A DNA stretch of 64,000 nucleotides from Actinomadura sp. KC06 (GTDB taxonomy: Bacteria > Actinomycetota > Actinomycetes > Streptosporangiales > Streptosporangiaceae): the NCBI RefSeq assembly GCF_004348735.1, contig NZ_SMKT01000011.1:1-64000 (forward strand). Direction: 5' to 3'. Each line of letters begins with the position of its first letter. Within the stretch, counting starts at the first letter, position 1. The notes beneath the pieces were generated by a model. That model made no database searches. It saw only the letters and a program-made list of their open reading frames with translations, and had not been told where the DNA came from. The position numbers were made by a program, and so were the translations under genes. Positions 31,848-40,085 of the stretch are shown here, piece after piece.

Positions 31848-32399
31848 TTGCTTCTAGACAGTTACATGGACGCGGGCGTGCTCGTCGCCGCCGATCTCGT
31901 CAACCGGATGGTGATCCGTCCCGAACCGGGCGCGGACACGGCCGTCCTGCGCGAGGTCCTGGCGGTCGATCCGCCCTCGGCCGCGCAGCTCGCGCCCGGC
32001 CACGTGCCCGGCTTCGCCGCCCTCGCCCGCGAGCTGCACGCCGTCTTCGGCGAGCTGGGCGGCGGTGACGAGGACGCCGCCGCCGACCGGCTGAACCGGC
32101 TCCTCGCCGCGCACCCCGCCCACCCGCACCTGGCGAAAGAGGACGGACGGTGGCGCCTGCACCACCACCCCGCCGACGCGTCCCTGGTGCCGATGTGGAC
32201 GTCCATCTGCGCCGAGGCCCTGGCACGGTTGCTGGGCGGCGGTCACGCCGACCGCGCCGGTTCCTGCGCCGACGACCGGTGCGGACGGGTCTTCGTCGAC
32301 ACCAGCCGCAACGGAAGCCGCCGCTTCTGCTCGACCACCTGCCAGAACCGCGTCAAGACCGCCGCCCTGCGCCGCCGCCGCGCCGCCGTTGACGACTAA
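31848..32399 (+). CDS. CGNR zinc-finger protein (ABATE domain), probable regulator
   Basis: A 183-residue protein. The first 120 residues are an ABATE-type domain (LDSYMDAGVLVAADLVNRM). The C-terminal zinc finger reads C-x4-C at CADDRC, then GRVFVDTSRNGSRRFCSTTC, then QNRVKTAALRRRR, where the family name motif CGNR is CQNR. It is presumed to bind DNA. Start: the TTG at 31848 keeps the conserved SY.D..V N-terminus and follows GGAGG; ATG at 31866 is the alternative. Its stop overlaps the convergent FadE stop by four bases. Confidence 0.88.
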   Translation: MLLDSYMDAGVLVAADLVNRMVIRPEPGADTAVLREVLAVDPPSAAQLAPGHVPGFAALARELHAVFGELGGGDEDAAADRLNRLLAAHPAHPHLAKEDGRWRLHHHPADASLVPMWTSICAEALARLLGGGHADRAGSCADDRCGRVFVDTSRNGSRRFCSTTCQNRVKTAALRRRRAAVDD

Positions 32400-33595
32400 C
32401 GGGGCGTGGCGCGGGGGTAGCGGGCGTACCTGGGCAGGCCCAGGACGCGCTCGGCGATGATGTTGCGGTGCACCTCGGTGGTGCCCGCGTAGATCGCGGT
32501 GCCCTGCGCGAAGCGGTGGGCCCACTCGATGACGCCGTCCTCCAGCGCGCCGTCCTCGCCGCGCCCGATCAGCGCCTTCGGGCCGACCAGGTCGATGATG
32601 TCGGCGGAGTCGCGGATGAGCAGCTCGGACGCCAGCACCCGGCCCATCGGCGGCGGGGTGTTGCGGGACGCCTCGACGTCCAGCGCGACCTGCCCGAGCC
32701 GGGCGCGGACGAGCGGGTCGTCGATGGGACTCGCGCCGTCCGCCCGGACGTCCGTCACGGCCCAGTGGAGGGTGCGCTCCAGCAGCCGCTCCAGCGTGTG
32801 GAAGTACGTCAGCCCGGACGGGTTGATCTCCGCGAGCCCGTGCGCGTCGTCGCGGCCGATGCCGTGCTCGGCGCGCAGCGGCTCGGACAGGACGGACCAG
32901 CCGTGCCCGCGCGGCCCGAGCCGGTAGTGGTCGGGGACCTGGACGTCGCCGTAGTAGACGACGTTGGTCCGCTCGCCGCCGAGCGTGTGGACGGGCCTGA
33001 TCTCGACGCCCGGCGAGTCGAGCGGCACCAGGAACATCGTGAGGCCCGAATGCTTGGACGCGTCCGGCTCGCTGCGGGCGAGCAGGAAGCTGTACTGGCA
33101 GTTCTGCGCGCCGGTGGTGAACATCTTGGAGCCGGAGATCGTCCACGTGTCGCCGTCGAGCACGGCCTTCGTCCGGACCCCGGCCAGGTCGGAGCCGGTG
33201 TCGGGCTCGGTGTAGCCGAGGCAGACGCACACCTCTCCCCTGGCGATCCTCGGCAGCACGTCCGCCTTGAGGTCGTCGTTGGCGTAGGCGCGGATGCCCG
33301 CGACCGACAGGCCGGTCGTGCCCTTGGTGATGGTCGGCGCCTCGCGGCGGCGCAGCTCGGTGTCCAGCAGATGGACGCGCAGCGGGTCTAGCCCGGCGCC
33401 GCCCTCCTCGACCGGCCAGGCGGGGAAGACCCAGCCCTTGGCGCCGAGGGCCCGGTGGAAGGCGCGGTTGTGCCCGGCGCCGGTCTCCCATTCCTCGTCC
33501 AGGACGTCCTGGGTGAGGTGCTCGTCGAGGAACCCGTCCACCTCCGTCACGAAGGCGGTGAGGTCCTCGTCCAGTTCGAGCACGCTGAAGTCCAT
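32396..33595 (-). CDS. Acyl-CoA dehydrogenase (FadE), large/FAD subunit of pair 1
   Basis: A 399-residue acyl-CoA dehydrogenase. The FAD-binding segment is CLGYTEPDTGSDLAGVRTKAVLDGDTWTISGSKMFTTGAQ, and the C-terminal signature is AIYAGTTEVHRNIIAERVLGLPR. It makes the 2,3-double bond in an acyl-CoA. The adjacent second FadE gene, 3 bases away and shorter, is the sign of a heterotetrameric alpha2beta2 enzyme like those acting on cholesterol side-chain CoA esters in mycobacteria. The pair is transcribed from a promoter carrying operator A. Confidence 0.92.
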   Translation of the reverse strand: MDFSVLELDEDLTAFVTEVDGFLDEHLTQDVLDEEWETGAGHNRAFHRALGAKGWVFPAWPVEEGGAGLDPLRVHLLDTELRRREAPTITKGTTGLSVAGIRAYANDDLKADVLPRIARGEVCVCLGYTEPDTGSDLAGVRTKAVLDGDTWTISGSKMFTTGAQNCQYSFLLARSEPDASKHSGLTMFLVPLDSPGVEIRPVHTLGGERTNVVYYGDVQVPDHYRLGPRGHGWSVLSEPLRAEHGIGRDDAHGLAEINPSGLTYFHTLERLLERTLHWAVTDVRADGASPIDDPLVRARLGQVALDVEASRNTPPPMGRVLASELLIRDSADIIDLVGPKALIGRGEDGALEDGVIEWAHRFAQGTAIYAGTTEVHRNIIAERVLGLPRYARYPRATPR

Positions 33596-33598
33596 GTT

Positions 33599-34660
33599 CT
33601 AACTCCTCACGCGGTCGGCGAGCAGGTCGCCGATGGCGGACAGCTCGGCCCTCGGGTCGCCGGCGAGGACGCTCCAGCCCTTGGCCCGGCGGAAGTAGAG
33701 CTGGACGTCCGACTCGACCGTGAACCCGAAGCCGCCCTGGACGTGCGTCGCGACCGTCACGGCACGGGTCGCGGCCTGCGCTGCGTAGGCGAACGCCATC
33801 GGGACCAGCTCGCGCCGGCCGCCCGGTTCGTTGGCGGCGTACCAGGCCGCCTTGCGGGCGAGGTTGCGGGCGCCGACCACCGCCGTGTGCGCGTCGGCGA
33901 GCGCGTGCGAGATCGCCTGGAAGGCGCCGATTGGCGTGTCGAACGCCGTGCGGTCCTTGACGAAGTCGAGGCCGAGCGCGAGGACGCCTTCGCCGAGTCC
34001 GGCCAGCGCGGCGGCGGTGAGCAGCTTCCACTCGCGCACCGCGCCCTCGTAGAGCTCGCGCGCCCTGTCGCCGTCCGCGAGGGCCACACGGTTGTCCGGC
34101 GAAGGATGCCACCAGGCGATCGGGGCGCGGCCCTGGTTCCCCACCGGGGGCGGCGGCTCGGCGACGTTGTGCAGGACCAGCTCGCCGCCCGTCAGAGCGA
34201 TGACCGCGCCCGTGATCGCCCCGGCCGGGACGAGCTGCGCGGCGCCGTCGCCGTCCGCGGGGCGGAGCGCGAGCGTCGGGAACCGGCCCCCGGCCGCCGC
34301 GCCATCGATCCACGTGCGCGCTACGTCCGGTGCCGCGTCGGCGAGCAGCCGGAGCGCGACCGCCGCCTCGATCAGCGGGACGGGCGCGAGGTGGCGGCCG
34401 AACGCGCCCGCCACCAGCGCGAGGTCCAGGACGGACGCCCCGCCCCCGCCGAGCGCCTCGGGGAGCCCCATGGTGACCGCGCCCGTCTGGACGAGGGAGC
34501 GCCAGAGCTTCTCGTCGTACCCGAGCGGCTCGGCGTCCCGTACTCGCGAGCTTGGGCATTCCCGGAGGAAGAACTCGGCGAAGACCACCTCGACGTCCTG
34601 CTGGTCCTCGCTGAGCGTGTGGTCGTTGCGTCTGAGCTCCGGGCGGCGCGCTGTCTGCAC
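33599..34660 (-). CDS. Acyl-CoA dehydrogenase (FadE), small subunit of pair 1
   Basis: A 353-residue member, shorter than its partner. It has a weak central beta domain, with TLALRPADGDGAAQLVPAGA in place of the normal FAD loop, and a typical C-terminal helical end, VATHVQGGFGFTVESDVQLYFRRAKG. Subunits like this complete the active site of heteromeric FadE enzymes. It is the first gene of a two-gene unit; an 18-bp palindrome lies 27 bases upstream of its ATG. Confidence 0.9.
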   Translation of the reverse strand: MQTARRPELRRNDHTLSEDQQDVEVVFAEFFLRECPSSRVRDAEPLGYDEKLWRSLVQTGAVTMGLPEALGGGGASVLDLALVAGAFGRHLAPVPLIEAAVALRLLADAAPDVARTWIDGAAAGGRFPTLALRPADGDGAAQLVPAGAITGAVIALTGGELVLHNVAEPPPPVGNQGRAPIAWWHPSPDNRVALADGDRARELYEGAVREWKLLTAAALAGLGEGVLALGLDFVKDRTAFDTPIGAFQAISHALADAHTAVVGARNLARKAAWYAANEPGGRRELVPMAFAYAAQAATRAVTVATHVQGGFGFTVESDVQLYFRRAKGWSVLAGDPRAELSAIGDLLADRVRS

Positions 34661-34686
34661 GGCATCTCCTTCCGGTCGCCTGAAAT

Positions 34687-34704
34687 CTACCAGTCGTCTG
34701 GTAG
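34687..34704. promoter_or_regulatory. Regulon operator A (CTACCAG-TCGT-CTGGTAG)
   Basis: An inverted repeat with perfectly complementary 7-bp arms lies between the FadE pair 1 start and the end of the SnoaL-like gene, 27 bases before the FadE ATG. It is one of seven clear copies of the same 18-bp palindrome in this locus. Confidence 0.85.
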
Positions 34705-34709
34705 TTTGC

Positions 34710-35141
34710 CTAGACCGCGGCAGTGCGGCCGTCGACGGCGACCCGGCGGTGGGCGAACAGCCAGCGATCGCCGATCAGGGCGTATTCGTCCAGGTAGCGG
34801 CCCCAGTGGTCGAGGCCGTGCGGCATCAGGACCTGGAAGTAGCTGCGGCCTTTCGCGCGCTCGCGATCCAGCAGGTCGATCTGGTGGGTGGCCGTGAAAT
34901 GCCGCACGTAGGGCGGGACGCCGCGCGCCTGCGCGGCGGCCCGCCAGCGGTCCCCGGTGCCGGTGAAGATCGTGGCGATCTCGTCGCGGCCCCGGTAGGC
35001 GCGGCCGTCGCCGACGTCCATCGTGGCGTCCGGCGCGAACAGCTCCAGGAGGTGCTCGAACCGCCCGCTGTCGCCGTTGGAGTTGTAGCGGGCCACCAGG
35101 TCGCGGATGCACTCCCGGGCGGCCAGCTCCCACGGCTCCAT
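34710..35141 (-). CDS. SnoaL-like / NTF2-fold protein, possible hydratase
   Basis: A 143-residue NTF2-fold protein: CIRDLVARYNSNGDSGRFEHLLELFAPDATMDVGDGRAYRGRDEI, then HFTATHQIDLLDRERAKGRSYFQVLM and IGDRWLFAHRRVAVDG. The fold occurs in ketosteroid isomerases and dehydratases. Its ATG overlaps the DUF35 stop by one base (TGATG), so it is made together with the DUF35 and Ltp2-like proteins. In the second module of this window that place is taken by MaoC hydratases, which suggests a hydratase or isomerase job here; this is inference. Confidence 0.85.
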   Translation of the reverse strand: MEPWELAARECIRDLVARYNSNGDSGRFEHLLELFAPDATMDVGDGRAYRGRDEIATIFTGTGDRWRAAAQARGVPPYVRHFTATHQIDLLDRERAKGRSYFQVLMPHGLDHWGRYLDEYALIGDRWLFAHRRVAVDGRTAAV

Positions 35142-35713
35142 CAGGACGGCCGCTCGGCGGCGCGCGACGCGGCGCGTTCGGCGGCGCGCGTCGGGGCGCG
35201 CCACGGGTCGTGCTCGGGCGGCTCGTCGCTCAGCCGGAACTGGGGCAGCGCCAGGCCGTCGCCGAGCTCGGTGAAGCACACCCGGACGCGCAGCCCGATC
35301 GCGACGTTCGCCTCGTCCTCGGGACGGGAAGGGTCGCCGCCGTCCACCAGGTTCGCGATCTTGCGCAGCGAGACGGACTCGTCCTCGGCGCCGCCGCGCC
35401 ACGGCACGCCGCGCTGCTCGTCCAGCTCGACCAGCACCACCGGGTACGGCACCCAGTCGGCGAACGCGGGGTTCACCGCCCGCGCGACGATCTGGTAGCT
35501 GTAGATCACCCCGGTGCCGGCGACCGCCTGCCACTCCCACTCCAGGCCCGTGCAGAACGGGCACGCCGCGCCGATCTGCCCGCGCATCAGCCCGCAGCCC
35601 GCGGCCGTGCAGCGCTGCACGACCAGCTCGCCGCGCCCGGCCGCCTCGAAGTACCCGCGGTGCTCCGAGCCCGCCGGGTCCGCCGCGATGTCGAAGCCCT
35701 TGTAGACCGCCAC
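35141..35713 (-). CDS. DUF35 zinc-ribbon/OB-fold protein, partner of the thiolase-like protein
   Basis: A 190-residue protein. The N-terminal rubredoxin-like zinc ribbon has paired cysteines (CTAAGC and CPFC), followed by an OB fold (GVIYSYQIVARAVNPAFADWVPYPVVLVELDE). The C-terminus has an Ala/Arg/Glu-rich tail. DUF35 proteins bind acyl-CoA and dock on thiolase-like subunits; ChsH2-DUF35 with Ltp2 forms a retro-aldolase in steroid side-chain degradation. GTG at 35713 is set by GGAGG in the end of the thiolase-like gene, 2 bases after its stop. Confidence 0.9.
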   Translation of the reverse strand: MAVYKGFDIAADPAGSEHRGYFEAAGRGELVVQRCTAAGCGLMRGQIGAACPFCTGLEWEWQAVAGTGVIYSYQIVARAVNPAFADWVPYPVVLVELDEQRGVPWRGGAEDESVSLRKIANLVDGGDPSRPEDEANVAIGLRVRVCFTELGDGLALPQFRLSDEPPEHDPWRAPTRAAERAASRAAERPS

Positions 35714-35715
35714 CG

Positions 35716-36948
35716 CTACCTCCTCATGATCAGCGCGCTGGACACCGCCGGGGTCCCCCAGCCCATGTTCATCGCCAGCTCCACGTCCCGGACCTGGCGG
35801 CAGCCGCCCTCGGCGTGGTCGTAGGTGTGCCGCCCCTCGCGCCAGCCCGGGCAGGAGTCGTCGGCCTGGTGGCGGAGCTGCCGGACGTTCTCGATCACCA
35901 GGTTCATGCCGTGCGTGTAGCCCTCGCAGAGCTGCCCGCCGCTGGTGTTGTTCGGACGCGCCCCGCCCAGCTCGATCGTCCCGCCGGACACGTACTCGCC
36001 GCCCTCGCCCTCCCCGCAGAACCCGTACCCCTCGAACAGCAGCACGGGTGTGAAGGTGAAGGCGTCGTAGCAACCGGTGAGCTGGACGTCGGCGGGCTCG
36101 ACCCCGGCGTTGCGGAACGCGATCCGCCCGCCGTAGTAGCCGGCCTGTCTGGTGATCGGGTCGCACTGGTAGTGGGCGAGCGGGTCCTGGTACGGCTTGT
36201 TGGCCCGTCCGACCACGGACATGATGTGCACCGGACGCTGCCGCAGGTCACGCGCCCGGTCGGCGGACGTCACGATCACGCAGGTCGCGTTGTCGGTCTC
36301 GACGCAGCAGTCCAGCAGGTGGCAGGCGGGCTTGACGATCCACCGCGAGTCGAGCACGTCGTCGACGGTCACGCGCTCGCGGTAGTACGCCCTCGGGTTG
36401 TTGGACGCGTGCTTGGCGTGCGCCACCTTGACGTGCGCGAGCTGCTCGTTCGTCGTCCCGTAGGTCTGCATGTGCCGCGCGAACGTGAACTGGAACCGCT
36501 GGGCGGGGCTGCCGATGCCGTACGGCGTCGTGTCGAGCGCGTCGCCGACGAGCCGTGCCGGGCCCGGCCCGGTCGGTGCGGGACGGCCGCCCATCCGCAG
36601 CGACGAGTAGCCGTTCATCGACCGGAACACCGCGACCGTGTGGCACATGCCCGCCTCGATCGCGCCCATCGCCAGCCCGATGATCGTCTCGGTGCTGGAT
36701 CCGCCGCCGTAGGTGTCGGTGTAGAAGTTGAGCCGGACGCCGAGGTCGGTCGCGATCGTCTGGGACAGCGTCGAGTCGCCGACCTGGTAGCAGAGCATCC
36801 CGTCGACGTCGGACGCGTCCAGCCCCGCGTCGTTCATCGCGGCGCGGACCGCCTCCACGCCCATGCTCCGGGTGGTGCGTCCCGAGCCGCGCACGTAGGC
36901 GGTCTCCCCCACCCCGACGATGCAGTACTTGTCCTTGAGGCCGCCCAT
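35716..36948 (-). CDS. Thiolase-like lipid-transfer protein (Ltp2-type aldolase candidate)
   Basis: A 410-residue thiolase-fold protein (YCIVGVGETAYVRGSGRTT at the start). The nucleophilic Cys of true thiolases is absent: the matching region reads YGGGSSTETIIGLAMGAIEAG. The C-terminal half has the lipid-transfer signature TGCYDAFTFTPVLLFEGYG, then FCGEGEGG and EGYTHG. With the DUF35 partner this fits retro-aldol cleavage of a beta-hydroxyacyl-CoA rather than thiolysis. Its ATG overlaps the LLM stop by one base (TGATG). Confidence 0.9.
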   Translation of the reverse strand: MGGLKDKYCIVGVGETAYVRGSGRTTRSMGVEAVRAAMNDAGLDASDVDGMLCYQVGDSTLSQTIATDLGVRLNFYTDTYGGGSSTETIIGLAMGAIEAGMCHTVAVFRSMNGYSSLRMGGRPAPTGPGPARLVGDALDTTPYGIGSPAQRFQFTFARHMQTYGTTNEQLAHVKVAHAKHASNNPRAYYRERVTVDDVLDSRWIVKPACHLLDCCVETDNATCVIVTSADRARDLRQRPVHIMSVVGRANKPYQDPLAHYQCDPITRQAGYYGGRIAFRNAGVEPADVQLTGCYDAFTFTPVLLFEGYGFCGEGEGGEYVSGGTIELGGARPNNTSGGQLCEGYTHGMNLVIENVRQLRHQADDSCPGWREGRHTYDHAEGGCRQVRDVELAMNMGWGTPAVSSALIMRR

Positions 36949-37835
36949 CAGCCGTCTCCCGTCCGCGCGATCACCTCGTCGGCGAAGCGCTTGATGCCGT
37001 CCAGAACGTCCTCCCTGGTGATACGCCCGTCGTGTTCCCGCACCGGGGACGCGATGACGCGTGTCACGCCCAGTTCCTCCGCGCGGCGCACGGTGTCGAC
37101 GTCGCCGGGCACGCTGCAGGTGACCTCGAACGGCTCGTCCGAGCGGCCCGCCTCCCCTCGGGCCGCGCGCACCACCGCGAGCATGCGGGCGACGTCGTCG
37201 AGGTCCTTCGCGCCGATCTCGATCCAGCCGTCGCCGAGGCGGCCCGCCCTGCGCAGCGCCGGCGGGGACGTGCCGCCGACCTCCACCGGGATGCCGCGTC
37301 CGGCGCCGCGCCGCTGCACCGGCTTGGGCTCGAACGCGACCGGCCCGAACGCGTAGTGGCGGCCTTTGTGAGTGATGGTCTCCTCGCTCCAGAGGCGGCG
37401 CAGCAGCGGGATGATCTCGTCGGTGCGGCTTCCCCGGTCGCGGAACGACTGGCCGACGATGCCGAACTCCTCCTCCAGCCAGCCCACCCCGACGCCGAGC
37501 GTGACGCGTCCGCCCGACACGCGGTCGACCGTCACCACGGACCGCGCGGTGGCGATCGGGTGCCGCAGCGGCAGGACGTACACGTTCGTCGCCAGCCGGA
37601 TCCGCTCGGTCGAGGCGGCGATGGCCGCGAGGACCACCCACGGGTCGTACATCGGGGTGCGGGGCTCGATCGGGGGACGACCGTCCGGGGTGTAGAGGTA
37701 GGTCGCCGGGAGCTCGGCGGGGAGCACCAGATGCTCGGGCACCCACACCGACTCGTAGCCGTGCTCCTCCGCCAGCCGCGCGGCCTCCGGCTGGTGCCGC
37801 GGACTCAGCCCGTACATCGGCAGACCGAACTTCAT
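36948..37835 (-). CDS. LLM-class F420-dependent oxidoreductase
   Basis: A 295-residue luciferase-like TIM-barrel protein: MKFGLPMYGLSPRHQPEAARLAEEHGYESVWVPEHLVLP, RIRLATNVYVLPLRHPIATARSV, and GRVTLGVGVGWLEEEFGIVGQSFRDRG, the typical F420-binding layout. A GGAGG site precedes the ATG. It is the first gene of the unit LLM, Ltp2-like, DUF35, SnoaL, and the promoter carries operator B. It could reduce or oxidise a CoA-ester intermediate; the substrate is unknown, and FMN use cannot be excluded. Confidence 0.92.
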   Translation of the reverse strand: MKFGLPMYGLSPRHQPEAARLAEEHGYESVWVPEHLVLPAELPATYLYTPDGRPPIEPRTPMYDPWVVLAAIAASTERIRLATNVYVLPLRHPIATARSVVTVDRVSGGRVTLGVGVGWLEEEFGIVGQSFRDRGSRTDEIIPLLRRLWSEETITHKGRHYAFGPVAFEPKPVQRRGAGRGIPVEVGGTSPPALRRAGRLGDGWIEIGAKDLDDVARMLAVVRAARGEAGRSDEPFEVTCSVPGDVDTVRRAEELGVTRVIASPVREHDGRITREDVLDGIKRFADEVIARTGDG

Positions 37836-37878
37836 GTCCCGTTCCTCCCGTACGACGGTGCGCAAGGCGATCCTATAT

Positions 37879-37896
37879 CTACCAGACGGTTGGTTG
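37879..37896. promoter_or_regulatory. Regulon operator B (CTACCAG-ACGG-TTGGTTG)
   Basis: A copy of the locus palindrome in the 94-base divergent gap between the LLM and TPP-enzyme genes. Together with the flanking ATAT it is identical over 22 bases to operator C in reverse orientation. Confidence 0.85.
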
Positions 37897-37929
37897 ACTA
37901 GCCGGATCGGGGGATGGCATCGTGAGGAC

Positions 37930-39642
37930 ATGCCGACACAGCGGATCCTCACGACCCCGACGCCGGTCCCCGAGGCGATCGCCACGGTCCTCGCCGAGGC
38001 CGGGATCGACACGGTCTTCGGCGTCCCCGGCGGCGAGACGGGCCGGATCTTCACCGCGCTGGAGAAGTACCGCGACTCCATCCGCACGATCGTCGTCCGG
38101 CAGGAGTCGCTGGCCAGCGCGATGGCCGAGGTGTACGGACGGCTCACCGGCCGTCCCGGCGTGCTCATCGGCCAGGGCCCCTGGGTGCTCGGCTACGGCG
38201 TGATCGGCACGCTCGAGGCGCACCTGTCGAGCAGCCCGATGCTCCTGCTGACCGACTTCTCCGACGGCGCCGGGCTCACCCAGCACGGCTCGTACCAGAC
38301 GGGCACCGGCGAGTACGGGAACTGGGACGCGCGGCAGAGCTTCGCCGGCATCACCAAGGAGGTCGTGGACGCACGCGGCCCAGCCGAGGCGGTGCACGGC
38401 ACGCAGCTGGCGATCCGGCACGCGCTGACCGGGCAGCGGGGGCCGGTCGCCGTCCTGTACTCGGGCGCGGCGCTCCGCGGAGACGTCGGGCCCGAGTCGC
38501 GGCCCCGCCTCTACCCGACCGCCGGGTACCTGCCGCAGCCGTCCCCGCCCGCCTCCGCCGAGCGCGTCGAGGCCGCGGCCGCAGCCGTCGCCTCGGCGCA
38601 CCGGCCGGTCGTGATCGCCGGGAACGGCGTGCGGATCGCGCGGGCCGAGGACGCGCTGCGCCGCTTCGCCGAGACGCTCGGCGCGCCCGTCGTCACCAGC
38701 CCGTCCGGGAAGGGCTGCATCGCCGAGACGCACGACCTCGCGCTCGGCGTGTACGGCACCTTCGGCACCGAGGCCGCGAACGCGGCGGTCGGCGGCGCAG
38801 ACACGGTGATCGCGGTCGGCACCAAGCTCAGCTCCGGCGACACCGCGATGGAGAACCCGGCCCTGCTCGACCCGGAGCGGCAGACGCTCGTCCACGTGGA
38901 CGTGGAGCCGCTCAACGCCGGACGGTCGTTCCCGAGCGAGCACGTCCTGCTCGGCGACGCCGCCGCCACGCTCGACCGCCTCACCGAGGCGCTCGGCGGG
39001 GGCGGGACCGGAGGCGGCCGGGAGCGCGTGGCGGAGCTGCGGGAACGGCACGGGCACTTCGACCATCCGGCGGCCGCGTCCGGCGCCGTCCCGATCATGC
39101 CGCAGCGGCTCATCGCCGAGCTGTCCCGCGCGATCGGCGACGACGGCATCGTGACCTGCGACGCGGGCGAGAACCGCATCTTCATGACGCACTACTACCG
39201 GACGCCGAACGCGGGCGGCTTCCTGCAGGCCGCCGGGATCGGGCCGATGGGCTACGCGATCCCGTCCGCGCTGGGCGCCAAGCTCGTCCACCCCGGCCGG
39301 CGCGTCGCCGCGGTCACCGGCGACGGCGGCTTCGCGATGACCATGAACGGCCTGATGACGGCGGTCGAGCACGGCATCCCCATCGTCACCGTCGTGTTCA
39401 ACAACGCGGCGCTGGGGTGGGTCGTGCACGGCGGCTCGTCGGTGTCCCATTTCAACGACTTCGACCATGCGGCGATCGCCCGGTCGATGGGCTGCCGGGG
39501 CGTCCGCGTGGACGACCCGGCGCACCTCGGCGACGCGCTGCGCGAGGCGTTCGCCGAGGACGCGCTGCCCACCGTCGTCGACGTCCGGATCTCGATGGAG
39601 ACGTCGTTCCGCGATGTCACGTCACCCCTGGTGCGTGCTTGA
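37930..39642 (+). CDS. Thiamine-pyrophosphate enzyme (acetolactate synthase-like)
   Basis: A 570-residue TPP enzyme with the three usual domains. The N-terminal PYR domain has GVPGGETGRIFTALEKY and the activating Glu in VRQESLASAMAEVYGRLTG. The C-terminal PP domain has GDGGFAMTMNGLMTAVEHG and then FNN, the Mg-TPP motif. Annotation as acetolactate synthase is by fold only. In a CoA-ester pathway a 2-hydroxyacyl-CoA lyase or benzoylformate-type decarboxylase is equally likely. It is divergent from the LLM operon across operator B and is followed 17 bases later by a small gene. Confidence 0.9.
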   Translation: MPTQRILTTPTPVPEAIATVLAEAGIDTVFGVPGGETGRIFTALEKYRDSIRTIVVRQESLASAMAEVYGRLTGRPGVLIGQGPWVLGYGVIGTLEAHLSSSPMLLLTDFSDGAGLTQHGSYQTGTGEYGNWDARQSFAGITKEVVDARGPAEAVHGTQLAIRHALTGQRGPVAVLYSGAALRGDVGPESRPRLYPTAGYLPQPSPPASAERVEAAAAAVASAHRPVVIAGNGVRIARAEDALRRFAETLGAPVVTSPSGKGCIAETHDLALGVYGTFGTEAANAAVGGADTVIAVGTKLSSGDTAMENPALLDPERQTLVHVDVEPLNAGRSFPSEHVLLGDAAATLDRLTEALGGGGTGGGRERVAELRERHGHFDHPAAASGAVPIMPQRLIAELSRAIGDDGIVTCDAGENRIFMTHYYRTPNAGGFLQAAGIGPMGYAIPSALGAKLVHPGRRVAAVTGDGGFAMTMNGLMTAVEHGIPIVTVVFNNAALGWVVHGGSSVSHFNDFDHAAIARSMGCRGVRVDDPAHLGDALREAFAEDALPTVVDVRISMETSFRDVTSPLVRA

Positions 39643-39659
39643 GGAAGGAGAGAGGACCC

Positions 39660-39995
39660 ATGCCCCTGGCCTCGAAGGACGCCTGCGCGCGGGACCAGCG
39701 CTGCCCCGACTGGTGCACGCTGGACCACTCCGGGACGCGGACGGCGCTGCTGCACGAGAGCGAGACGCAGGGCCTGTCCCTGTCGCACCGCCACGACGTG
39801 CGGCTGCCCGAGTCGGTCGACGTCAGGGTCGTGCAGTACGAGCCGGACGAGACCGGCGACGCCGGTGAGGCCGCGCCGTCGGTGGAGCTGACCTACCACG
39901 TCGGCTCCCGCTACCGGGTGATCAGCCTGTCGCCGTACGAGGCGCGGCAGCTCGCCGGCGTCCTGCTGGCCTGCGCCGACCACACCGACGGCTAG
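39660..39995 (+). CDS. Small actinobacterial protein with CPDWC motif (DUF6907-like)
   Basis: A 111-residue protein with a strong AGGAGAGAGG ribosome site. Near the N-terminus it has CARDQRCPDWCTLDHSG, a Cys/His group that could bind metal. Then come strands (VELTYHVGSRYRVISLSPYEARQLAGVLLACAD). It resembles small actinobacterial proteins of unknown function (DUF6907-like). Its position after the TPP enzyme in the same unit suggests co-expression under operator B; no function can be assigned. Confidence 0.8.
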   Translation: MPLASKDACARDQRCPDWCTLDHSGTRTALLHESETQGLSLSHRHDVRLPESVDVRVVQYEPDETGDAGEAAPSVELTYHVGSRYRVISLSPYEARQLAGVLLACADHTDG

Positions 39996-40005
39996 CCCGC
40001 CGCTT

Positions 40006-40050
40006 ATCCGAATGGCCGCCTCCGGGATCTCCGGCGGCGGCCATTCGGAT
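40006..40050. terminator. Bidirectional hairpin terminator
   Basis: A perfect 15-bp stem ATCCGAATGGCCGCC / GGCGGCCATTCGGAT with a 15-base loop that itself contains a short CCGG pairing. It lies between the convergent DUF6907-like and enoyl-CoA hydratase genes. Confidence 0.9.
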
Positions 40051-40085
40051 GAGCGGGGCCTTGTGAGCGGGCCTGGAATCCGCCG

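Noticed and set aside
35716..36948. Ordinary beta-ketothiolase
   Set aside because: The active-site Cys region reads YGGGSSTET and the C-terminal Cys motif is missing, while the DUF35 partner and lipid-transfer signature are present.
37930..39642. Acetolactate synthase of branched-chain amino acid synthesis (IlvB)
   Set aside because: There is no small regulatory subunit or ilvC neighbour, and the gene shares an operator with acyl-CoA catabolism.
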